From: Dugong dugon
Lineage: Eukaryota > Chordata > Mammalia > Sirenia > Dugongidae
Direction: 5' to 3'
DNA: 64,000 bases
Assembly (NCBI GenBank): GCA_030035585.1
Contig: CM057462.1
Location: 114,571,234-114,635,233, forward strand
Position numbers and translations under genes: made by a program. Positions 19,740-29,700 of this stretch are shown here, piece by piece. The notes under the pieces were generated by a model. That model ran no database searches and was not told the origin of the DNA. It saw only the letters and a program-made list of their open reading frames with translations. The first letter of the stretch is position 1; every line of letters starts with the position of its first letter.

Positions 19740-22700
19740 GACTCAAAATGAGAAGAAACAGCTGCAAACATCCATTAATAATTGGAACGTGGAATGCATG
19801 AAGTATGAATCTAACAAAATTGAAAGTCTTCAAAAATGAAATGGAACACATAAAAAGCCTATGTATTAGTGAGCTGAAATGGACTGGTATTGGCCATTTT
19901 GATTCAGACACTCATATGGTCTACTATGCTGGGAATGACAAATTGAAGAGGAATGGTGTCACATTCATTGTCCAAAAAAAAAAAAAAATTTCAAGATCTA
20001 TCCTGAAGTACAACGCGGAGCACTGGTAGGGTAGTGGTTAAGAGCTCGGCTGTTAACAAAAAAGTCAGCAGTTCAAATCCACCAGCAACTCCTTGGAAAC
20101 CCTATGGGGCAGTTCTACTCTGTCCTGTGGGGTTGCTATGAGTCCGAACCCACTTGACTGCACCACTGACAACAACAAGAGGAAAGGCAGGTTAATACGA
20201 CTATTATTCAAATTTATGCACCAACCACTAAGGCCAAAGATGAAGAAATTGAAGATTTTTACCAACTGCAGTCTGAAATTTATCAAACTTGCAAACAAGA
20301 TGCAATTGATAATTACTGGTGATTGGAAAGCAAAAAGTGGAAAAAAAAGAAGAAGGATCTGTAGCTGAAAAATATTGCCTGGTGATAGAAATAATGCTGG
20401 AGATCACATGGTAGATTTTTGCAAAACAATGACTTATTCATTGCAAATACTATTTTTCAAAAACCTAAACGGTGACTATACACATGGATCTCACCAGATG
20501 TAAAACACAAATCAAATCCACTACATCCATGGAAAGGGACAATGGAAAACTCAATATCGTCAGAACAAGGGCCAGGGCTGACTTCGGAACAGATCAATTG
20601 CTCGTATGTAAGTTCAAGGTGAAGCTGAAGAAAATTAAAACAAGTCCATGAGAACCAAAATATGACCTTTGAGTATATTCCACCTAAATTTGGAGACCAT
20701 CTCGAGAACAGATTTGATGCATTGTATGCTAATGACCGAAGACCAAACGAGTTGTGGGATGACATCAATGACATTATACATGAAGAAAGCAAAAGGTGAT
20801 TAAAAAGACAGGAAAGAAAGAAAGAGAAAAGCAGATGTTAGAAGAGACTCTGAAACTTGCTCTTGAACATAGAGTAGCTAAAGTGAATGGAAGAAATGAT
20901 CAAAAGAAGAGCTGAACAGAAGATTTCAAAGGGCAGCTCAAGAAGACCAAGTAAAGTATTATAATGAAATGTGCAAAGACCTAAAGTTAGAAAACCAAAA
21001 GGGAAAGAACAAGATTTGTATTTCTCAAGCTGAAAGAACTGAAGAAAAAAGTCAAGCCTCAAGTTGCAATTTTGAAGGATTCTACTGGGAAAATATTGAA
21101 TGACACAGGAAGCATCAAAAGAAGATGGAAGTAATACACAGAGTCACTGTACCAAAAAGAATTGGTTGACGTTCAACTGTTTCAGGAGGTGGCATATTAT
21201 CAAGAACTGATGGTGTTGAAGGAAGAAGTCCAAGCTGCACTGAAGGCCTTGATGAAAAACAAGGCTTTAGGAATTGACAGAATACCAATGGAGATGTTTC
21301 AACAAATTTATGCAGTGGATGCAGCACTAGAGGTGCTCATTTGTCTATGCCAAGAAATTTGGAAGACAGCTACCTGGCCAACTGACTGAAAGAGATCCAT
21401 ATTTGTGTCCATTCCAAAGAAAGGCAATCCAACAAGATGCAGAAATTACTGAACAGTATCATTAATATCACATGTAAGTAAAATTTTGCTGAAGATAATT
21501 CAAACATGGTTGCAGCAGTACATTGACAGAGAACTACCAGAAATTCATGTTAGATTCAGAAGAGAATGTGGAACTAGGAATATCAATACTGATGTCAGAC
21601 GGATCTTGGCTGAAAGCAGAAAATATCAGAAATATGTTTACCTGTATTTTATTGATTATGCAAAGGCATTCTACTGTGTGGATCATAACAAATTATGAAT
21701 AACATTGCGAAGAATGGGAATTCCAGAACCTTAATTGTGGGCATGTGGAACCTGTGCATAAACCAAGAGGCAGTCATTAGAACAGAACAAGGGGATATTG
21801 CATGGTTCAAAATCAGAAGAAGTGTGCATCAGAGTTATATACTTTCACTATACTTATTCAATCTGTATGCTGAGCGAATAGTCTGAGAAGCTGGACTATA
21901 TGAAGAAGAATGTGACATCAGGATTGGTAGAAGACTCATTAAAAACTTGTGATACAAAACTTGTGATAAAAACAGATGACACAACCTTGCTTGCTGAAAG
22001 TGAAGAGGACTTGAAGCACTTACCGATGATGATCAAAGACCACAGCCTTCAGTATGGATTACACCTCAACATACAAAAATCCCCACAACTGAACCAATAG
22101 GCAACATCATAATAAAGGGAGAAAAGATTGAAGTTGTCAAGGATTTCATTTTACTTGGATCCACAATCACTGTTCATGGAAGCAGCAGTCAAGAAATTAA
22201 ACAACGTAATGCACTGGGCAAATCCACTGCAAAATACTTCTTAAAAATGTTAAAAAAGCAAAGATGTTACTTTGAGGAATAAAGCGTGCCTGACCCAAGC
22301 CATGGTATTTTTAATCGTATCATACACATTCAAAAGCTGGACAATGAATAAGGAAGACCAAAGAAGAATTGAATTGATGCCTTTGAATTATGGTGTTGGC
22401 AAAGAATATTGAATATACCACGGATTGCCAGAAGAACGAACAAAGCTGTCTTGGAAGAAGTACAGCCAGAATGCTCCTTAGAAGTGAGGATGGCAAAACT
22501 TTGTTTCAGGTACTTTGGACATGTTATCAGAAGGGACCAGTCCCTGGAGAAGGACATCATGCTTGGTAAAGTAGAGGGTCAGTGAAAAAGAGGAGGACTC
22601 CCAATGAAAGGGATTGACATAGTGGCTGCAACAATGGGCTCAAACATAGCAACGATTGTGAAGATGTCAGAGGACAGGCAAGTTTTTCCTGTTGTATATA

Positions 22701-22753
22701 GATAGGTTCGCTATGAGTTGCAACCAACTCAACAGCACCTAACAACAACAACA
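19740..22753 (+). mobile_element. RTE (BovB-like) LINE, nearly complete coding region, broken
   Basis: It lacks the 5' UTR, starting at 'actcaaaatgagaagaaaca'. An AP-type endonuclease segment follows (CISELKWTGIGHFDSDTHMV, 19857-19916). A reverse transcriptase follows: GIDRIPMEMFQ near 21270, FIDYAKAF near 21651, and KTDDTTLLAES at about 21967 where the family usually has YADD. The C-terminal segment and the tail 'caactcaacagcacctaaca' with (aac)n complete it. Frames are interrupted by several stops and shifts. A SINE interrupts it at 20012-20178, and about 35 bp of RTE sequence is missing there. Confidence 0.92.
20012..20178 (+). mobile_element. AfroSINE, short subtype, inserted in the RTE LINE
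   Basis: Head 'gcactggtagggtagtgg', B-box-like 'gttcaaatcc', tail 'gtccgaacccacttgactgc'. It sits in the endonuclease-coding part of the LINE, so it inserted after that copy. Confidence 0.88.
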
Positions 22754-22885
22754 AGTGGACAGAGAGTTAGGAAATAAAGAAGAAATACTGGGATTTGAGG
22801 TTAGGCAGGAAATGATGTGATCAGCCTGGACATGGTGGGTTTGAGGCCTGTAGAGTATACAGATAGAGATGTCTAGTAAGAAATA

Positions 22886-23040
22886 GCAGCCCTGGTGGCA
22901 TAATGGTTAAAAGCTTGGCTGCTAACCCAAAGGTCGGCAGTTAGAATCCATCAGCTGCTCCTTGGAAATCCTATAGGACAGTTCTACTCTGTCCTATAGG
23001 GTCACTAGGAGTTGGAATCAACTCGTTTGGTTTTTTGGTT
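22886..23040 (+). mobile_element. AfroSINE, short subtype
   Basis: Starts 'agccctggtggcataatgg'; tail 'ggagttggaatcaactcgtt' followed by 'ggttttttggtttgg'. Inserted in the L2-like region. Confidence 0.88.
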
Positions 23041-23256
23041 TGGTAGTAAAAAAATGTAAGCCTGAATCTCCTAAAAGAGATCTTGACTGAGATCAATTTA
23101 AAATTATTAAGAATAAGGGCAAGTTAAGGGTTGGAGCTGCGAGAGTTAATGAAATTACCTAGGTAGACTAATGTAAAATGAAAAGCAAAAGATGAAAAAC
23201 ATTTATACAAATAGAAATGTACTTAAATTTTTATTTAAGATATTGGTAATCAGTTA

Positions 23257-23390
23257 ACCAGTTGCTGCTGAGTCGATTCTGACTCACAGCTACCACCTGG
23301 AAAACTTCAGAGTAGAACTGCACTCTGTAGGATTTTCATGGTGGGGATGTTTTGGAAGCAGATTGCCAGGCCTGTCTTCTTAGGTGCTTC
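23257..23390 (-). mobile_element. AfroSINE ('cccctgggtagtgcaaac' subtype), partial antisense
   Basis: Reverse tail 'gttgctgctgagtcgattct', then 'agcagattgccaggcctgtc'. The tRNA-like head is missing. Confidence 0.78.
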
Positions 23391-24054
23391 TGAGTAGAGG
23401 AACACAATTTCTTCCCTCTCATTGGTGAATATATGAAAGGTAATTCAGATATATCTGATTCAAAGTCTCAAGCAAATAGCAATTTATATTTTATTGTGGT
23501 TTACCAAATATATTTAATTCCAAAGGTTTATTTCTGTGGTATTTAAATATATTTATTCTCTTTGATTTAAATTTCAGTTGGTGATTTGATTTTCAGTTTA
23601 AGGTCTTTTAAAATCTAATTTTTATTTTGGTTGTGTTAATTGTCAAAGTGTTCCAGTTAGCACTAAGATTAGACTTAAATCCCTAGTAACTAGTAAGGGG
23701 GTTTCAAAATTTTGAATAACTCCAATAATATACTCAAATCTTGAAATGCTTGACTTTCTAAACATTACACTATTCTGTGCTTTTGATTTCAGGTTGCATA
23801 ACTTTAACAACTACATCTTAATGCTCTATGAAGAGATGATAATTCATGTTCTTGGCTGGAACATTCATCACTGTGGTACCCCACTCATGATAGTAACACA
23901 CACACAAATGCATTTGCACGCACATACGCAAGCACATAAGGGTGTGTCTACCTGAGGATATCTACTATGGTTGGCTTCAGGGAATTGGAGAGACTACCAG
24001 AGGGAGGAAAAGATCCAAACAGCTGGAAATAGTGAGTCCTGAACCTTGAGATGT
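23391..24054. other. AT-rich unassigned sequence
   Basis: Nothing recognised; a CA-rich stretch lies at 23897-23935. Confidence 0.4.
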
Positions 24055-24170
24055 TTGTTCTTTGAGCACCTACCTGACTATCTACTGTTTCAGCAACTGT
24101 GCTATGTGCTGGGAATACAAAAATCAGCCATGAACAGAATTACCTGGACCCTTTTCTTATAGAGCATACA
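24055..24170 (-). mobile_element. L2 LINE 3' end, antisense
   Basis: 'gttctttgagcacctacctg' and 'actgtgctatgtgctgggaa' (near 24097) are the reversed L2 terminus. Confidence 0.65.
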
Positions 24171-24544
24171 GAATATCTACTTTGTAAATGCATCTGAGTA
24201 TACTGCTGTAAAAATCCTTTCTCTACAGCTTGAGAATGAGTTGGCCCAGCCCTTTGGCTAGCTGCTCTGATTGTCTATGGAGCAGGTCATTGTAACTCAG
24301 CTTTTTAATTCCATCACCTGCATGAAGGTTTGATCTTGCCTCTTGCTCACAGTGGTATATGTATCAGCTTTGCACAAGATGAGCTGCTATAAAATAATTT
24401 GTTTCTGGGCCCAATAGGGTAGGAATAAAGATAGTTCTAGGATTCTCTTTGAACTGTAGCTTCTTAATCTCTGTTCACTGCTCTACCTCTCCAGCCTTGA
24501 ATATTCCAGAATGTAGGAGGCATTAACTGAAACAGGCCACCTCC
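24171..24544. other. Unassigned sequence
   Basis: Nothing recognised. Confidence 0.4.
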
Positions 24545-24882
24545 TTTCAGTCAATTTGTGTCTTGCGTATTGCTATGATACTGGAAGCTATACCACTGGT
24601 ATTTTAAATACCAACAGGTCACCTATGTTGCACAGATTTCAGTGGCGCTTCCAAACTAAGACAGACTAGTGAGAAAGGCTTGTATCACAACAGAGTATTG
24701 TCTGATGTGGTATTGAGATGAGTCCCTAGGTTGAAAGGTTCTCAAAATACACAGCAGCCAAAGCAATAGACTCCAGCACACCAATGAGCATGAAAATGAC
24801 ACAGGACCAGTCAATATTTTGTTCTATTGTACATGGGGTCACCGTTAGTTGGCTGATTTGATGGCAATTAACAGCAACAACA
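24545..24882 (+). mobile_element. Short RTE-derived element: 5' UTR joined to the 3' end
   Basis: The left 200 bp match the RTE 5' UTR seen at 38833 and 61780: 'gatactggaagctatacca', 'gcttccaaactaagacagac', 'gagtattgtctgatgtgg', 'gagtccctaggttg'. After a short bridge it passes directly into the RTE 3' end ('gacacaggaccagtcaatat', 'ttctattgtacatggggtca', 'ggcaattaacagcaacaaca'). The entire coding region is absent. It is therefore non-autonomous and would depend on RTE proteins. Confidence 0.78.
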
Positions 24883-25048
24883 GAGCCCTAGTAGCACAGT
24901 GGTTAAGAGCTCAGCTACTAACCAAAAGGTCAGCAGTTTGAATCCACCAGCTGCTCCTTGGAAACACTACGGGGCAGTTCTACTCTGTCCTATGGATTTG
25001 CTATGAGTCAGAATCGCCTCGATGGCAATGGTTTTTTTTTTTTTGAAA
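24883..25048 (+). mobile_element. AfroSINE, short subtype, with 14-bp TSD
   Basis: Inserted in the (aac)-rich tail of the preceding RTE-derived element. The flank 'taacagcaacaaca' is present at 24869-24882 and again at 25049-25062. Head 'agagccctagtagcacagtg', B-box-like 'gtttgaatcc', T-rich end. Confidence 0.92.
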
Positions 25049-25062
25049 TAACAGCAACAACA

Positions 25063-25670
25063 AGCTGGAGCAGGAGGGAAGTAGATGTGAGATGGTTTTA
25101 GTTAACTGAAAAGCAAAAGCCCTTTAAACCCTAAAAACTGTGGCAAGAATTCCAAGCCATCCACTACTACTTGAGTGTTGATTTTCACCAATTTCTGCAT
25201 CTTTGTTTTAAAAAATCAGTCTGATTTAAGGTAAACAACAGTGTTGTAGATTACATCATATATTTGTCTTTAAGGAACTGTAATGGTGTAATCCTTGACA
25301 GATAAAATAGAAAAGACTTTAAAAATGTATTTAATGCTTTAGCTGTTTTGTTAAATAAGATTCATAATGCCTCCATTTAGAACATTTGAAGAAGAAAACT
25401 CTATAAAAATGTTCATGTTAGCTTTCTTTTGTTAAAATACAAAAAGAGAAAGATGTTAAGTAAACATATGATTACTTTAATCTGGAGTATTTTCAAGTAT
25501 CAAATAAATGAGTGTTTTTGTTATCCATTGTTGTCCATATTTACCATGCAGTAGATTTGAAAAAAAAAAATTAGAAACTGTAGAAGTGCTGAAATTGGAA
25601 ACGCATATTATTATTCTGGCCTAAGAACATCATGATTTTTCCTCAGGGGCTCACTATTGTACTTCAGTAC
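25063..25670. other. Unassigned sequence next to the candidate exon
   Basis: No repeat recognised. On the minus strand an ATTAAA occurs at about 25474-25479 and could serve as a weak polyadenylation signal if the neighbouring exon is terminal. Confidence 0.4.
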
Positions 25671-25874
25671 CTTGATAGATTATAGATGTTAGGTTGTTTT
25701 CAAAGGCTGACAGATAAGGCTGTGATTTGAAAGCTTCCTTAAGAATTCTACCTTTAATTTCTGTTAATATTTGACAGAGTTCCATGCCATTAGAACCACC
25801 AAGTTCATTGAAATTCAACATTGGCTGAGTTTCTTGCATATACTTCTCAATTAGACATAAGACTTCTCTGTTTC
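25671..25874 (-). CDS. Candidate host coding exon (204 bp), gene not recognised
   Basis: Read on the minus strand, 25874 to 25671 is open for 68 codons and looks like protein. It begins NREVLCLIEKYMQETQP and continues LNFNELGGSNGMELCQILTE, IKGRILKEAFKSQPYLSAFE and NNLTSIIYQ. It is mildly acidic and mixed polar, apparently helical, with no low complexity and no match to the repeats around it. A 'ctctgtgtcag' acceptor precedes it at 25885-25875, with a T-rich tract farther upstream. A usable but weak donor follows (CAAG, then GTACTG at 25670). The length, 204 bp, is a multiple of three. If the donor is not used, the frame ends at a stop at 25654-25656, making a terminal exon. No other exon of the same gene was found in the window. 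Confidence 0.45.
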
Positions 25875-25879
25875 CTGAC

Positions 25880-26391
25880 ACAGAGATTTAAAATGAACAT
25901 TTCAGAAAGAAGTAAAAAAAAAAGAAAAACAACACAGAAACTACAAAAAAAACTCATTTCAAAATAAAATCAAGTACACCGGAACAAGTGCCATACTGGG
26001 AAACATTCTAAGTGGGGAAAGGAGCAGATTTAATTGATAGAACACAGACTTTTGTACTCAAGTTCAAACAACTCATCTTTCCTGTCCTGTTAAGACAATA
26101 TCAAATAAATTTAAGAAGTAAATACTAGTAACTCAGATTGCCCTAGAGCTGTTCCTTCTATCCTATTATTTCTAGGAAGTACGATTTAAAACTTCAGCTA
26201 TCTCACAAATAGCTTTTGCAACTTGTTCTAAGATCTATCCACTCATCCATCTATCTATAGCTATCTTTTCCAGGACTTTTTCAATTGATAGATTTCCCCC
26301 CTTTCTATCATTATGTGGAAACATTTATTCACTTTATATAAGAAGCCACTCTAAGGTAAACTGGGCAAAGTGATTCAATTTGCCAACTCCT
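25880..26391. other. Unassigned sequence
   Basis: Nothing recognised beyond the putative acceptor region of the candidate exon. The A-rich stretch at 25912-25950 is its T-rich tract on the minus strand. Confidence 0.4.
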
Positions 26392-26440
26392 AAGTATAGG
26401 ATCGCTGTGAGTTGGAGTCAACTTGACGGCAAAGAGTTTT
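26392..26440 (+). mobile_element. AfroSINE 3' tail fragment
   Basis: Only the last ~50 bp remain: 'ggatcgctgtgagttggagt', 'caacttgacggcaa' and a T run. It is equally compatible with an RTE tail, as the two share this part. Confidence 0.65.
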
Positions 26441-26554
26441 TTTAAGCATAATCTTATTTACATTTGATATCGGACTGAAAAATAATCAGAAAGCTTTCCT
26501 CTACCCCCATAGTTATTTTCAGGGAAAAAACAAGAGAAAATGTTAGTAGAGACC

Positions 26555-26994
26555 TGTTATGGATTGAGTTATTCACCACCCCCCTAAAAAAAAATTTGTT
26601 GGAATTCTAACCCCTATATCTCTGGGTGTAATTCTCCTGGAGACAGGTTTTATTTGTTATGTTAATGAGACCTTATCAGTGTAAGCCTTCTCCTAAACGT
26701 AATCACTTCTGAGTTATTAAAAAACAAAAAGCAGATTAGACACAGAAGAAAGCACAAATGGGAAAGATAGATGCCAAATGAAGATCTCCAAGGAAACTAG
26801 CAACGCTGGGCTACAGAACCTGAAAGAGACAAGGATCAAATTCCCTCAAAGCCCGCAGAGAGAGAGTCTTCCCCTATAGCCGGTGCCCTGAATTTGGACT
26901 TCTAGCCTTCTGAACTGTAAGAAAATTAATGTCTGTTCTTTAAAGCTACCTACTTGTGGTATTTGTGTTACAGTAGCACTAGGAGATCAAGACA
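26555..26994 (+). mobile_element. Solo LTR, MaLR type
   Basis: Starts 'tgttatggattgagttattc' and ends 'gagatcaagaca'. Flanking 5-mers 'agacc' and 'atacc' match at 4 of 5. An old fossil with no internal region. Confidence 0.72.
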
Positions 26995-28559
26995 ATACCA
27001 CATTTTTTAGATGGAATCCCATGCCCGGAAAATGGCACCAAACGTAGTAGACCAAAATGTGAAGTAGGTATTGTCCTTATTGATTTTTAGAAATAAATAT
27101 GGGCAAAATTTTCCAAAAAACTAGGTAAATTTTTACATAGTGGAGTTTAGGGAGAATGAAACATCATCAGTGGAATAAGGACCTCTTCATGAGATTCTAC
27201 CAAATAAAATTGCCAAGAACGTGTTTGAATCAGTACCATTATTTTTATACTTCCTAAAATATGAGAGAGCTTTGTCTTCGGGGGAGGCAATAAAATTTAG
27301 ACAATGAATACTGACTGTGTGCCTACCATGTGTAAGGCATTGTGCTATTTTTCCAAATAATAAAAACTGGACACACTGACTGCCACTGGATCTTCGGCTG
27401 CTTTTCATACTGTCTCGTATTTTCCACTCTTTACTCGCAACCTCCAACCTCCAAATGATAAATTAATTAATTTTCAGGGCATAAATAATGTGTGATAGTT
27501 GTATTCTGAATGTCAAACTTGCAATTTCCAGCATGAAATAATAGTTTATACTATGGGAACAAAAAGATAGAACATTTACAATTGTGACTGTTTTACAAAA
27601 AACTGAAATTATCGACTCTGTCCCTCTTAGACACCGGGAAGAATGCCCTTTAGGTTAATCTTTATATATATATATACACATATATATATGAAAGCTTTTA
27701 ATGAATGTTAGAATTATAACAAAGATATCCATTGCAACTTGGAAATGTCTAATGTCAAAGAGCTCAGTTTCTGGTTTCTATTTTGCGCTTCCGGGTGTCT
27801 TCCAAATCCTTTGGAATACCTTGTCTGTAAGGGCTATGCCATTCTTGCAGCTTAATCTCTGCCTCTCTTGCGACTTTATTTCTAATAAGTTGTTGCCTCC
27901 ATGGAGATGAAAACCCTTTTTGCACCTTGAAGGGCATGTGAACTTAGTGACAATATGCTGATACAAGTTAAAGATGTTTCCTTATGTGATAAGGGCATTG
28001 AGGGTTACCCCTGACCTTCTAAGATGAAAATTGCTGTCCTGTGTTTCAGTTAAGATTATGTATTACCATATTTCTTTCAGCTAAACCAGGCACATAATTT
28101 CAGGGTGAAAGGAGCTGTTTTCTTCAGAATCATCAAAATACAAGTTGGTTTAAATAGATAGCTGCAAAAATAAATTCTTGGCAACAATAACAACACTAGG
28201 ATTGAATGTGTTGTGTTATCAAGAACCAAGTAGTTGCAGAGGACCTGTCTTCCTGTTCAGTTTTTTTCTGGCTGGAGAAATAATGGCCCCTCCAGCAACA
28301 ATTTCTGAAGTTTTCTTATATATCTAGAAGCATCCTGTAACGGACACTGTGATGTGCTGCCAGATACCCCTGTGAGGGAACACTTGTTTGTTCAGCTGCT
28401 GGGAGTGCTATAGGCATAAAACTGTCAGCTGTAACCCCCGCTGGGATTGCCTCAACTACAAAGTGGCCCTGCTTAAGTCTATGGTTTTCCTGGGACACGC
28501 TGCATCAAATGACTGATCAATGTGGGTGTGGAAGATAAAGATCTTGTCATCTCAGCCTA
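26995..28559. other. Mostly unassigned; short L2-like piece and AT repeat
   Basis: An L2-like antisense piece lies at 27295-27360 ('gtgtgcctaccatgtgtaag'), and an (AT)n tract at 27661-27689. The remainder, including open frames at 27187-27447 and 28316-28498, shows nothing I can support. Confidence 0.4.
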
Positions 28560-29700
28560 ACTTGGGACAATTTTAAGGGGCCATTCTAGTTTTAGAGATA
28601 TCCATGATACTATGAAAGAATAGTACGATGAACAGCCATGTAACTTTCTCTCCGATTCACCAATTTGCCACATTTGCTAGATCTTTCTCTGTAGACACAC
28701 ACGTGTGAATTGCTGAATATTTAAAAGTTAGTTTCAGGCATCATGATGCAACACCCTGAAATACAGCAACATTTGTTTTCTAAGAATAAGAACATTCCCC
28801 CGCACAATCACAATACTATTGTCACTCTAAAGGGATGTAACATTGATACTATGTTGTCGTTGTTAACCATTAGGTTAGCCACTGACTCATGGCAACCCCA
28901 TACACAGTGGAATGAAATACTGCTCTGTCCTGCACCATCCCCATAAGCAGTAGTGGATAGATGATAGTGCTGCATAGGGTTTTCATTAGCTGATTTTTAG
29001 AAGTAGAGCACCAGGCCTTTCTTCCTAGTCTGCCTTAGTTTGGAAGCTCTGCTGAAACCTGTTGATTATCATATCATCATGCAAGTCTCCACTGACAGAT
29101 GGGTGATTGCTGTGTGTGAGGTACATTGGCTAGGAGTCAAACCAGGTCTCTCGTAAGGAAGGTGAGAATTTTACCACTGAAGCACCAGTACCTCACTGAT
29201 ACTATACAGTCATGTAATATAAAATCCATATTCCATTTTCCCGACTTGTCTCAATAGTGTTTTTCATAGCTGTTTTTCCCCAATGAAGTACCATCAAAAA
29301 TCATGCATTGTGTTTATTTTTCTCTTTAGTCTTCTTTGATCTATAAGTTTCCCCAGCTTTTTTTTCTTTTAATCTTACATGCTATTGACATTTTTGAATA
29401 GTTCAGGACAGTTGTTTTATGTAATGTCACACAATCTGGATTTTTCTGGTTGTTTTCTTATATTATGTACATATTTAATATTTTTGGAAATAATACTGCA
29501 TATGAGATATTGTGTCCTCCTCAGTGCCCTGCGTCAGAAGGCATATGAGGTAATTTTGCCTCTTTCTAGGTTGATCAATTTAAGTGGATTATTAGTTAAG
29601 ATAGTGTCTGTCAAACTTTTCCTTGTAAAGGTGTCAATTACTTTTGTAATTAATAAGTAACCTCTGGGGAACTCTGTTGAGACTTTAGATTTCTGTTCTC
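28560..29700. mobile_element. Old L1-like region split by a composite SINE
   Basis: 'cagcaacatttgttttctaa' and 'cccgcacaatcacaatacta' before the SINE, and 'cagtcatgtaatataaaatc' and 'tcatgcattgtgtttatttt' after it, follow an order I associate with mammal-wide L1M-type sequence. 'ctcctcagtgccctgcgtca' near 29518 belongs to the same kind of repeat. The assignment is tentative. Confidence 0.4.
28853..29193 (-). mobile_element. Composite SINE: tRNA-Gly-like head, RTE 5' UTR body, RTE 3' tail
   Basis: Read on the minus strand, the head (29193 to about 29123) follows tRNA-Gly closely: 'ctggtgcttcagtggtaaaa' (A-box region), then 'ttctcaccttcc', then 'gagacctggtttgactccta' (B-box region), then 'gccaatgtacc'. 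Next comes RTE 5' UTR ('gcagagcttccaaactaagg', 'gactaggaagaaaggcctgg'), then RTE 3' end ('ggatggtgcaggacagagca', 'ggggttgccatgagtcagtg', then 'taacaacgacaac'). Flanks 'cattgatactat' (28841-28852) and 'cactgatactat' (29194-29205) match at 11 of 12, a target duplication showing the whole unit inserted as one piece. Confidence 0.85.

Larger units (their letters stand above)
19130..23040 (-). mobile_element. Old L2-like LINE region, antisense, split by an RTE LINE and a SINE
   Basis: 19130-19739 reads as antisense old LINE: 'gaatggggaaagataataaa', 'ggggagccatggaaggattc', 'gtacagtgatctgatttgct'. 22754-22885 continues in the same sense ('gaggttaggcaggaaatgat'). The interruption is the RTE copy at 19740-22753 and the SINE at 22886-23040. 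The family assignment is from memory of the consensus and is tentative. Confidence 0.45.

Noticed and set aside
29123-29193. tRNA-Gly-like sequence as a functional tRNA gene
   Set aside because: It is the head of a SINE bounded by target duplications, has substitutions in the stems, and lacks an independent terminator context.
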